37,085 nucleotides of DNA. Origin: Bacteroidota bacterium. GTDB taxonomy: Bacteria > Bacteroidota > Bacteroidia > Cytophagales > Cyclobacteriaceae. This document shows positions 8,601 to 16,265 of the stretch, in pieces. The stretch is from positions 1-37,085 of the forward strand of contig VGMU01000022.1 of assembly GCA_016866385.1 (NCBI GenBank), read 5' to 3'. A model generated the notes under the pieces. It searched no databases and had not been told where the DNA came from. It saw only the letters and a program-made list of their open reading frames with translations. A program made the translations under genes and the position numbers. Position 1 is the first letter of the stretch. Each line of letters starts with the position of its first letter.

Positions 8601-8731
8601 AACCTTTGAGGTTTTTAAAACCTCGAAGGTTTAGAGGTCTAAAAGACCTCAGAGGATAAACCAAAACCTCGAAGGTTTAATTCAAATTCTAATCCTTCGA
8701 GGTCTAAAATACCGGAGAGGATAAATCAAAA
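8601..8731. repeat. REP/BIME-like palindromes (family of the 35-kb array)
   Basis: Hairpin 1 has arms 8601-8614 and 8618-8631 (AACCTTTGAGGTTT with AAACCTCGAAGGTT) and a 3-base loop. Hairpin 2 (8634-8640 with 8644-8650) is GAGGTCT/AGACCTC, also with a 3-base loop. A looser palindrome joins 8666-8675 and 8694-8703. A roughly 29-base segment at 8638-8666 recurs nearly unchanged at 8703-8731, so the region holds a duplication of about 65 bases. It fills the gap before the D-hydroxyproline dehydrogenase gene and belongs to the same family as 35073-35339. Confidence 0.8.
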
Positions 8732-8740
8732 GCTTCTTTA

Positions 8741-9988
8741 ATGAAACCAACCCTTATCATCGGAGGCGGAATCGTAGGATTGTTTACCGCCTATTACCTT
8801 CAAAAAACAGGAGTAGAAGTGGCCATCCTGGATAGGACTGACCTCAAGGACAATTGTTCTACGGGCAACGCCGGTATGATCACTCCTAGCCATATCATTC
8901 CTCTGGCTGCCCCGGGAATGATTAGTAAGGGAATCGCTTGGATGTTTTCTTCCAAGAGCCCCTTCTACATACATCCAAGGCTAGACTTTAAACTTGCTCA
9001 ATGGTGTTTGCTTTTTTTTAAGGCAAGCTCTGCCACCCAAGTGAGTAAAAGCATGCCCTACCTCAATCACCTCACCCTCTTTAGCAAGGCCTTGTACCAA
9101 GAGTTTGAAGCCGAACATCCAGATTCTGCCGTACACCTTTCCAAAAAAGGCCTGATGATGGTTTACCAAACCGAGGCGGTAGAAAAAGAAGAAATTGAAT
9201 TGGCCCATTTGGCAAAAAAATACCAGCTTGAAGCAGAAGTCTTGTCTACCCAAGAAATGCAAGCCCTGGAGCCCAACCTAGAAGTGAAAGCCAGAGGAGC
9301 CGTATATTTCCCTGGAGACGCCCACTTGGATCCAGGCGTCCTGTATGCTTACCTAAAAAACTACTTGCAGGCCAAAGGAGTGACATTCTACTCCGATACC
9401 CAAGTAAATGGATTTGTCTCTTCTGAGGGCAAAATATCTGCTGTGCTTACCGAACAAGGGACCATAGAAGGATCTCATTTTGTCCTTTGTGGAGGAGCCT
9501 GGACGGCTGAGTTGGCAAAAAAATTAAACTTCTCTCTGCCCCTGATGGGAGGCAAAGGATATAGCTTTGTTCAACCCAACCGTCCCGCCATTCAACTTCC
9601 TACCATCCTTACAGAAAGAAAAGTGGCTGTAAGTCCCTATGGAGATTTTGTGAGGTTTGGAGGCACGCTGGAAGTTGCAGGAACCAACGAGCGGATCAAC
9701 CTCAACCGAGTAAGAGGCATTTTCGAGTCCATTCGCCAATATTATCCGGACTTCCAAGCCACCTTTCCTGAGGAAGATCAGATTTGGAAAGGATTGCGTC
9801 CTTGCTCGCCTGATGGACTACCGTATATAGGCGCGGCTCCGGGACATCAAAACGTCTGGGTGGGTGCTGGCCATGCGATGCTAGGCCTGACCATGGCTCC
9901 TGCCACGGGCAGACTTCTTGCCGAGCTCTATCACCAAAAAAATACCTCTTTAGATATCCAAGGATTTGAGGTGGGTAGGTATGCCTAA
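8741..9988 (+). CDS. FAD-dependent D-hydroxyproline dehydrogenase (DAO/DadA family)
   Basis: A 415-residue flavoprotein. The dinucleotide-binding motif IIGGGIVGLFTAYYL is at residues 6-20, followed by the acidic end of the second strand (LDR near 30-32). The C-terminal DAO signature region (RPCSPDGLPYIG, then a GHAMLGLTMAPATG segment) is intact. Such enzymes oxidise D-amino acids. As the last gene of this operon it should convert cis-4-hydroxy-D-proline to delta1-pyrroline-4-hydroxy-2-carboxylate, the deaminase substrate, passing electrons to the respiratory chain. It is a single-subunit type; no small iron-sulfur partner subunits lie next to it. Confidence 0.88.
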   Translation: MKPTLIIGGGIVGLFTAYYLQKTGVEVAILDRTDLKDNCSTGNAGMITPSHIIPLAAPGMISKGIAWMFSSKSPFYIHPRLDFKLAQWCLLFFKASSATQVSKSMPYLNHLTLFSKALYQEFEAEHPDSAVHLSKKGLMMVYQTEAVEKEEIELAHLAKKYQLEAEVLSTQEMQALEPNLEVKARGAVYFPGDAHLDPGVLYAYLKNYLQAKGVTFYSDTQVNGFVSSEGKISAVLTEQGTIEGSHFVLCGGAWTAELAKKLNFSLPLMGGKGYSFVQPNRPAIQLPTILTERKVAVSPYGDFVRFGGTLEVAGTNERINLNRVRGIFESIRQYYPDFQATFPEEDQIWKGLRPCSPDGLPYIGAAPGHQNVWVGAGHAMLGLTMAPATGRLLAELYHQKNTSLDIQGFEVGRYA

Positions 9989-10081
9989 TTCCAAAAAAGA
10001 TTGATCCGTTTCTTAGGCTTTTTCGCCAGAAATTTATTTGAACCTTACCTATAAATCCTGGAGAACCCCTACTTTTAAGGC

Positions 10082-10660
10082 ATGAAGAGCGCACTAGTTT
10101 TGGTGATCGTGGGGTGGCTATGTTTCGCCTGCGATCCAGTATGGCTACCCAAGCCTGCTGGATACAACCGCATAGACTTACCTTCTCCTGCTTACCAGAC
10201 CTTAGAGGGCAATTACCCCTACCGCATGCAATTGTCTACTTACAGTCAGGTGGAGCCCGATTCGTTTAACCTCAAGGAAAAGGCATGGATCAATCTGAAC
10301 TACCAAGATTTTGGGGCAAAAGTGCACTTGACCTACAAAAAGATTGACGACAATACGGACTTCAAAACCCTATCCTCCGATGCGTTTAAGCTCACTGCCA
10401 AACATCAAATCAAAGCCTATGGGATAGAAGAGGCCGTACTGATTACTCCAAAGGGGTATGCTGCCGTAGTGGCAGAACTCACAGGCGAGGTGCCCACACA
10501 ATTTCAATTTTTTGTGACCGATTCCACCACTCATTTCCTTCGGGGAGCCTTGTATTTCAACACCGCTCTCAAAAACGACTCCTTGGCTCCAGTCATTGAA
10601 TACATCAAACTAGACATGGCTCATTTGATCAACTCGGTGGAGTTTGATCCCAAAAGGTGA
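10082..10660 (+). CDS. gldD: Gliding motility lipoprotein GldD
   Basis: A 192-residue protein with a lipoprotein-type N-terminus: hydrophobic core, then Cys17 preceded by Cys-Phe-Ala, a relaxed lipobox. The segment after it (PKPAGYNRIDLPSPAYQTL, then YPY) is the conserved start of GldD proteins. GldD is needed for Bacteroidota gliding and is associated with the type IX secretion/gliding apparatus at the cell envelope. It sits alone here, between the hydroxyproline operon and a symporter, with no other gld or spr gene in the window. It overlaps no neighbour and converges on the symporter gene. Confidence 0.88.
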   Translation: MKSALVLVIVGWLCFACDPVWLPKPAGYNRIDLPSPAYQTLEGNYPYRMQLSTYSQVEPDSFNLKEKAWINLNYQDFGAKVHLTYKKIDDNTDFKTLSSDAFKLTAKHQIKAYGIEEAVLITPKGYAAVVAELTGEVPTQFQFFVTDSTTHFLRGALYFNTALKNDSLAPVIEYIKLDMAHLINSVEFDPKR

Positions 10661-10666
10661 GTTCCT

Positions 10667-10689
10667 CCTAGAAATTTTTTCTTTCTAGG
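10667..10689. terminator. Hairpin between convergent gldD and symporter genes
   Basis: An 8-bp perfect inverted repeat (CCTAGAAA at 10667-10674, TTTCTAGG at 10682-10689) with a T-rich loop begins six bases after the gldD stop and overlaps the symporter stop codon. The T tract after the stem is modest on the plus strand. Confidence 0.4.
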
Positions 10690-12460
10690 TAATTTTCTTC
10701 CAAGAAAATAAAATCATCAATCCTCCTGCTACGGCAATGGCTCCAGCTATGAATCCTTGTGCCAGCTCCCCGTAGATGAAAAATCCTGTGGAAAACAACG
10801 CGGCATAAACCATGACCGTGCCCACCATCATCAAGCCAATCTCCGTACCCAATTGTCCCTTTTCTTGGACTTCTGCTGGATACCTATCCAATACCTTTTT
10901 CCATCCTAAGGAAGCAGGCTTTACCTTGCGGTAAAAAGAGAGCAGCACTTCGTCCTTCTCTGGCTGAGTGAGGAAGGTAACCAATAGCCATCCTACGGTA
11001 GTGATGGACACCGAGTATACCAGCTTCAGGTAGGATTGCGATTCCGAAATAGCTATCCAACCCACCTTGGGATTGATGACTTCAAAAAAGAGGGCTACTA
11101 CAAAAGAGATGGCCATGGCTGAAATTTCGGTGTAGGCATTGATCCTCCACCAAAACCACCTCAGAATAAATATTAAGCCCGTACCTGCGCCAATCTGTAG
11201 CAAGATATTGAAGGCAGATAAGGCCGAAGACATGGCCAAGGCCAAAACGGCGGAAAGCAGCATGAGCACCACCGTGGAGATCCTTCCTACGGCTACCAAC
11301 TCCTTGTCACTCGCCTCTGGCTTGACAAATCGCAAATAAAAGTCATTCACCACATAGCTAGACCCCCAGTTGAGGTGGGTAGAAAGCGTAGACATCACCG
11401 CTGCGATCAAGGAAGCCAAAACAATCCCTACCATCCCTGTGGGAAGAAAAGAAAGCATGGCAGGATAGGCCAAATCGTCTCCTATCTTGTCAGCAGGAAT
11501 GTGTGGAAATGCCTTTTGCAAGTCGCCCAGGGTAGGAAATAAAATCAAAGACCCCAAGGCCACGATGATCCAAGGCCAAGGTCTTAAAGCATAGTGGGCG
11601 ATGTTAAACAAAAGCGTAGCACCAATGGCATTTTTTTCGTCCTTGGCAGAAAGCATGCGCTGAGCAATGTATCCCCCTCCTCCAGGCTCTGCTCCCGGGT
11701 ACCAGGTGGCCCACCATTGGATGGCAATTGGCATAATAAAGAGCGGAATGTAGACATTTGGGTCCGTAAAATCTGGAATAAAATCCAACTTGGGCGCCAC
11801 CAACTCGTGGCTCAGTAGCTGCTGCAGCGAACCCACATCTGGCATGCCCAATACAAAATAGGCTGCACCAAAAGATCCTGCCATGGCAATGAAAAATTGG
11901 AAAAAGTCTGTTAACAATACCCCTTTTAGGCCTCCAAAAGAGGAATACACTACAGTCACAATGGAGGCGATCAATAAGGTTTGCAAGGGACTTAATCCGA
12001 GCATGACTCCCCCGATTTTTATAGCCGCCAGGGACACGGTGGCCATGATCACTACATTGAAAAATACCCCCAAATAAATGGCTCGAAATGCCCGTAAAAA
12101 AGCAGCCCCTTTGCCAGCGTAGCGCATTTCGTAAAACTCCAAATCGGTGGTTGCTTCCGAGCGTCTCCAGAGCTTGGCATACACAAAGACCGTTAGCATT
12201 CCGGTCAACAAAAAGGCCCACCAGGCCCAATTCCCCGCTACTCCATTTTTTCTTACCATGTCCGTGACCAGGTTAGGGGTATCGGCAGAAAATGTCGTCG
12301 CGACCATGGATACTCCTAAAAGCCACCAGGGCATATTTCTCCCCGATAGAAAAAATTCTTTTGCAGAACTGCCTGCGGATTTGGAAGTGGCAAGACCGAT
12401 CAACAGGGAAATGACAAAAAACGCGGCAATGATGCCCCAGTCCAAGGCGGTTACATTCAT
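10685..12460 (-). CDS. Sodium:solute symporter (SSS family)
   Basis: A 591-residue polytopic membrane protein with about 13-15 hydrophobic helices and SSS-family features: an N-terminal DWGIIAAFFVISLLIG helix, SAKEFFLSGRNMPWWLLG, and FSADTPNLVTD after helix 2. It should couple sodium entry to uptake of a small solute. The substrate is not readable. The nearby hydroxyproline operon makes hydroxyproline a candidate, while the adjacent sugar-kinase-like gene suggests a sugar instead. The start is set at the ATG at 12460, where the first helix begins; the longer frame (12574) adds 38 residues with no family likeness and runs through a promoter-like site. Confidence 0.9.
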   Translation of the reverse strand: MNVTALDWGIIAAFFVISLLIGLATSKSAGSSAKEFFLSGRNMPWWLLGVSMVATTFSADTPNLVTDMVRKNGVAGNWAWWAFLLTGMLTVFVYAKLWRRSEATTDLEFYEMRYAGKGAAFLRAFRAIYLGVFFNVVIMATVSLAAIKIGGVMLGLSPLQTLLIASIVTVVYSSFGGLKGVLLTDFFQFFIAMAGSFGAAYFVLGMPDVGSLQQLLSHELVAPKLDFIPDFTDPNVYIPLFIMPIAIQWWATWYPGAEPGGGGYIAQRMLSAKDEKNAIGATLLFNIAHYALRPWPWIIVALGSLILFPTLGDLQKAFPHIPADKIGDDLAYPAMLSFLPTGMVGIVLASLIAAVMSTLSTHLNWGSSYVVNDFYLRFVKPEASDKELVAVGRISTVVLMLLSAVLALAMSSALSAFNILLQIGAGTGLIFILRWFWWRINAYTEISAMAISFVVALFFEVINPKVGWIAISESQSYLKLVYSVSITTVGWLLVTFLTQPEKDEVLLSFYRKVKPASLGWKKVLDRYPAEVQEKGQLGTEIGLMMVGTVMVYAALFSTGFFIYGELAQGFIAGAIAVAGGLMILFSWKKIT

Positions 12461-12491
12461 AGGGTTTAGGGTTAATTGAATTGACAATAAA

Positions 12492-12499
12492 CAAAAATA
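12492..12499 (-). promoter_or_regulatory. Candidate -7 box for the symporter gene
   Basis: On the minus strand TATTTTTG matches TAnnTTTG and would give a leader of about 25 bases before the ATG at 12460. No clear -33 TTTG is seen at the standard distance. The position supports the shorter symporter start. Confidence 0.35.
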
Positions 12500-12679
12500 T
12501 TCCTTCAACCGAGAACCTCTCCTTACTTTTTTTAATGAATCCTGCCCTTTTTCCCTCCACTCTTGGATGGTCAAAGGATCAGCTCCCTCCTCTTCATTGC
12601 ATTGAAAAGGAATTTTTACATTTCAGATCCTTTGGTTCCTTTCCTGCATTTTCAAGCAATTCTTTCCTAATTTGGTCCC

Positions 12680-13750
12680 ATGGAAGATGCCCTTGTCGCC
12701 TTACTCCCAGAAGCTTATCCCCAGTTCCAGGGAGGTTCCTTGACTCTTATTCCATTTGGTGAAGGGCTCATCCACCAAACGTATCTGGTTCGACAGGGAG
12801 GGAAGCAATGGATACTCCAAGGATTCAATGAGACGGTATTTACCTATCCCCAACGCATTGAACACAACTTGGCTTTACTTTCTGATCGAGTTCGCCTTCG
12901 TCCTCTTCCCTTTACCTTACCGCTTCCCCTAAGCAACGTGCAGGGCAAGGGACTTAGCCTCCTGCAGGGGAAAAAGTACCGCTTGTTTGAGTTTGTAGAA
13001 GGAAAAACACTCCAAGGTATTTCCTCCCTCCCGCAAGCCAAGTTGGCTGCTCAAGCCTACGGCACCTTTGCCTCCTGGGCCCAAGAACTTCCAGTGGAAG
13101 CCTTTCAAGAAACCATCCCAAATTTTCACCGCCTCGACCTACGGTTTGCCCGGCTCCAGGAGGTTGCTAGCACCTCATCTAAGCTTAGCAAAGAGGTAGA
13201 AGGCCTGCTTCATCTGTATTTGGAGCAAGCCCCCTTGGTCACCTGGTATACAGATCAACTTCCAATCTTGCCTCAGAGGGTCACCCATAACGATACGAAG
13301 ATCAACAATTTGATTTTTTCAAGTGATTTAAATCGGGTGGAGGCTGTGGTGGATTTGGACACCTTGATGGGGGGATACCTCCTGTATGACTTGGGTGACT
13401 TGGTACGTACAGTAGCTTGTAGCCTCCCAGAAACATCCACCCAATGGCAGGACGTTCGCGCCATTCCCGAAGTGGTTCAAACCCTGATTCTTGGATATTG
13501 GGAGGGCTTGTCAGGAGCCATTTCTCCTCAGGAAACAGCCTCCCTTCCCTACGCTGGAGAAGTGATGACCTTGATCATGGGCCTACGGTTCTTGACCGAT
13601 TACCTAGAAGGAAATGTGTATTACCGCGTGACTTATGAAGATCAAAATTTGCATCGCGCCAAAAACCAAATGGCTTTGCTTCAAAGCCTACAGTCCCAGC
13701 GGGAACATTTTCAACACACAATACAAAAACTAACTCCAGGGGTTCGCTAG
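12680..13750 (+). CDS. Phosphotransferase of the APH/choline-kinase fold (N-acetylhexosamine kinase-like)
   Basis: A 356-residue kinase with an APH-type fold. The catalytic loop HNDTKINN is at 203-210 (Asp205 catalytic, Asn210 metal ligand), followed by the metal-binding VVDLDT at 223-228. The HNDTKxNN form is that of NahK-like N-acetylhexosamine 1-kinases rather than of aminoglycoside resistance enzymes. The likely substrate is therefore a sugar or sugar derivative, phosphorylated in the cytoplasm. It diverges from the SSS symporter, so the two may form an uptake-and-activation pair. A sugar nucleotidyltransferase that could use its product lies 8 kb away. No signal peptide or membrane segment. 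Confidence 0.75.
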   Translation: MEDALVALLPEAYPQFQGGSLTLIPFGEGLIHQTYLVRQGGKQWILQGFNETVFTYPQRIEHNLALLSDRVRLRPLPFTLPLPLSNVQGKGLSLLQGKKYRLFEFVEGKTLQGISSLPQAKLAAQAYGTFASWAQELPVEAFQETIPNFHRLDLRFARLQEVASTSSKLSKEVEGLLHLYLEQAPLVTWYTDQLPILPQRVTHNDTKINNLIFSSDLNRVEAVVDLDTLMGGYLLYDLGDLVRTVACSLPETSTQWQDVRAIPEVVQTLILGYWEGLSGAISPQETASLPYAGEVMTLIMGLRFLTDYLEGNVYYRVTYEDQNLHRAKNQMALLQSLQSQREHFQHTIQKLTPGVR

Positions 13751-13818
13751 GATTTTTACCAAAGTTTTGGCATTTACTCCCCTGCAGGCGTATCTTGGGG
13801 TACACAACTGCGTTGCAC

Positions 13819-15912
13819 TTGGCCACCATTTTTGACACCCGCATCGAATACCTGAGGGGCGTAGGCCCACAGAAGGCCGAATTGCTCAACAAAGAGCTGG
13901 GGATTTTTACCTACGGGGACCTACTGCAGCATTACCCTTTTCGCTACGAGGACAGAAGCACCTTTTTAAAAATTAGTGCCTTGCACGAAGAGCTAGAGCA
14001 TGTGCAGGTGATTGCCCGAATCAAAAAAGTAGAACTATTGGGCATGGGAGCAAAAAAGCGCCTGGTTGCCCATGTAGAAGACGAAACGGGGGAAATGGAG
14101 ATGACTTGGTTTAAGGGCATCTCCTGGATTCAAAAAAAATTACCCCTCGGCGCGAGTTATATTTTCTTGGGAAAACCTGCCTTGTTTGGAAAAAAATGGA
14201 GCATGGCACATCCAGAGATGGAGCCCTCCTCTGCCGCCAGTGAATCTAGGCCCAAGTTTCAACCCGTTTACTCCACCACCGACAAGCTTCGGGCTAGGTT
14301 TTTAGATTCTAGAGGAATCTCTCGTGCCCTAGAGTCCCTCATTCCCTTAGTTTATTCCCATATTCCCGAAACCTTACCCCAGGAAATATTGCAGCAATAC
14401 CAGCTCCTAGGTAAGCAGGAAGCCATGCGGCAAATTCACTTCCCTAGCTCCCTAGAATTGCTCTCACGGGCACGAAAAAGACTAAAATTTGAAGAATTTT
14501 TCTACCTCCAGCTTCGTCTGCTCCGAATGAAGGTAACCCGCATGGAAAAATCTATGGGTCAGGTGCTATCCAATACCCAACTCTTGACAGAATTTTACAA
14601 ACATCACCTGCCTTTTGAGCTTACCCAGGCCCAAAAGCGGGTGATCCGGGAGATGTACGAAGACATGAGGTCGGGCAAGCAAATGAATAGGCTGGTCCAG
14701 GGGGATGTGGGAAGTGGCAAAACCATGGTAGCCTTTATCAGCATGCTCCTTGCCATAGGGTCAGGGGCACAAACCTGCCTGATGGCCCCTACCGAAATTT
14801 TGGCCAATCAGCATTTTGAAGGCCTGCGCCCCTATGCAGAGCGGCTTGGTCTTTCCATAGCTTTACTTACCGGCTCCACCAAAAAATCGGCTCGAAAGGA
14901 ATTGCACGAAGCCTTGGCCAAGGGCACCTTACCTATACTCCTGGGAACTCATGCCTTGTTGGAAGAAGAGGTGCAATTCAACAACTTGGGACTGGCTATC
15001 GTCGACGAACAGCATCGCTTTGGGGTAGCGCAGCGGGCAAAACTTTGGGCTAAAAATGAGCTGTACCAGCCCCACGTCTTGGTCATGACAGCCACGCCGA
15101 TCCCCCGCACCCTGGCCATGACCCTGTATGGGGATTTGGAGGTATCGGTGATCGACGAGCTCCCTGCGGGAAGGAAGCCCATACAAACCGTACACCGATA
15201 CGACAAGGATAGACTGAAAGTATTTGGATTTATCCAGCAAGAAATTAGCAAAGGCAGGCAGATATACATCGTGTATCCCTTGATCGAGGAATCCAAAAGC
15301 TTGGACCTAAAAAACCTGATGGATGGCTACGAGAGCATTGCGAGAGCTTTTCCCCACCATCCCCTCAGTATCGTCCATGGAGGGATGAAAGCGGAGGACA
15401 AGGACTACGAAATGCAACGCTTTGTCAAAGGGGAAACCAAGATCATGGTAGCCACCACGGTGATTGAAGTGGGTGTGAATGTGCCCAATGCCTCGGTGAT
15501 GGTCATTGAGAATGCTGAGCGATTTGGTCTTTCTCAGCTCCACCAACTTCGCGGAAGGGTGGGCCGAGGAGCTGAGCAAAGCTATTGCGTACTCATGAGC
15601 AAGTACGAGCTGAGTAGAGATTCCCGCGTTCGTTTGGAGACCTTGGTACGCACCAACGATGGATTTGAGATTGCCGATGTGGACCTGAAGCTCAGGGGCC
15701 CAGGTGACCTTATGGGAACTCAACAAAGTGGAATTACCGATTTACTGATTGCCGATTTGAGTAAAGATGCCCCCTTGTTGACTCTAGCCAGGGATGCAGC
15801 TCAGCAGCTCTTGCGGGAAGACCCCTCCCTGGAGCTCCCTCAGCATGCCCCTGTCCTCAGACAAATCTCCCAGCAAAAAGCTACGGCAGTCAATTGGAGT
15901 AGGATCGGTTGA
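13819..15912 (+). CDS. recG: ATP-dependent DNA helicase RecG
   Basis: Branch-migration helicase that remodels stalled forks and Holliday junctions. Numbering from the upstream TTG at 13795 (705 residues), the order is: N-terminal domain opening with IEYLRGVGP, wedge OB-fold (about 60-140), Walker A GDVGSGKT at 303-310, DEQH box at 404-407, TATPIPRT at 432-439, then a C-terminal helicase domain with QLRGRVGRG. No ATG exists near the start. I prefer the TTG at 13819, because it gives M-A-T-I-F-D-T-R-I-E, close to homologues; the TTG at 13795 adds eight residues. It converges on a small membrane protein gene eight bases away. Confidence 0.93.
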   Translation: MATIFDTRIEYLRGVGPQKAELLNKELGIFTYGDLLQHYPFRYEDRSTFLKISALHEELEHVQVIARIKKVELLGMGAKKRLVAHVEDETGEMEMTWFKGISWIQKKLPLGASYIFLGKPALFGKKWSMAHPEMEPSSAASESRPKFQPVYSTTDKLRARFLDSRGISRALESLIPLVYSHIPETLPQEILQQYQLLGKQEAMRQIHFPSSLELLSRARKRLKFEEFFYLQLRLLRMKVTRMEKSMGQVLSNTQLLTEFYKHHLPFELTQAQKRVIREMYEDMRSGKQMNRLVQGDVGSGKTMVAFISMLLAIGSGAQTCLMAPTEILANQHFEGLRPYAERLGLSIALLTGSTKKSARKELHEALAKGTLPILLGTHALLEEEVQFNNLGLAIVDEQHRFGVAQRAKLWAKNELYQPHVLVMTATPIPRTLAMTLYGDLEVSVIDELPAGRKPIQTVHRYDKDRLKVFGFIQQEISKGRQIYIVYPLIEESKSLDLKNLMDGYESIARAFPHHPLSIVHGGMKAEDKDYEMQRFVKGETKIMVATTVIEVGVNVPNASVMVIENAERFGLSQLHQLRGRVGRGAEQSYCVLMSKYELSRDSRVRLETLVRTNDGFEIADVDLKLRGPGDLMGTQQSGITDLLIADLSKDAPLLTLARDAAQQLLREDPSLELPQHAPVLRQISQQKATAVNWSRIG

Positions 15913-15920
15913 TTCAGCCC

Positions 15921-16259
15921 TTAGCTCTTGGATTTTTTTGAAAATAAATTAATCAAACGCTGCAAAAGGCGCTTTTCTTTTTCCCAAAAAAAACGAAACT
16001 GCCCGAAGATTGCCCCATAGATCAGTAGGACGATTTGGTAAAGGGGCAAGACTAGGATCAAATACAAAAAGGTATGCAGCGCCCCTTGGGTACCCCCACG
16101 TACTATTCCAAAAAAATCCAAGATGGGATTTTTGATCAGCAAGATGGTCGTGCCCGTGCAGGCAAAAACCAGCAAAACGAGGACGACTTGAAAAAGACTT
16201 TTCAATTTCCATTTGGCCTTGAGTCGCTCTAAAAATCCTAGTTTGGTAGGGGAATTCAT
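15921..16259 (-). CDS. Small two-helix membrane protein
   Basis: A 112-residue protein with hydrophobic helices at about residues 23-42 and 64-87 and basic ends: KAKWKLK before the first helix and a Lys/Arg-rich tail after the second. It may belong to a small Bacteroidota-specific membrane family of unknown function, but I cannot name it with certainty. It starts six bases after the lysC stop on the same strand, so it is probably the last gene of a ribH-lysC operon. No catalytic motif is visible. Confidence 0.75.
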   Translation of the reverse strand: MNSPTKLGFLERLKAKWKLKSLFQVVLVLLVFACTGTTILLIKNPILDFFGIVRGGTQGALHTFLYLILVLPLYQIVLLIYGAIFGQFRFFWEKEKRLLQRLINLFSKKSKS

Positions 16260-16265
16260 AGATGA

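Noticed and set aside
9989-10081. Terminator after the hydroxyproline operon
   Set aside because: Only a weak AAAAAG/CTTTTT pairing over a long loop is seen, which is not enough to call.
11604-12230. 208-codon open frame on the minus strand
   Set aside because: It is an alternate frame of the SSS symporter gene, with many Cys, His and Arg and no family likeness.
12680-13750. Aminoglycoside resistance gene
   Set aside because: The APH fold is shared, but the HNDTKINN loop and chromosomal housekeeping context fit a sugar kinase; there is no sign of transfer.
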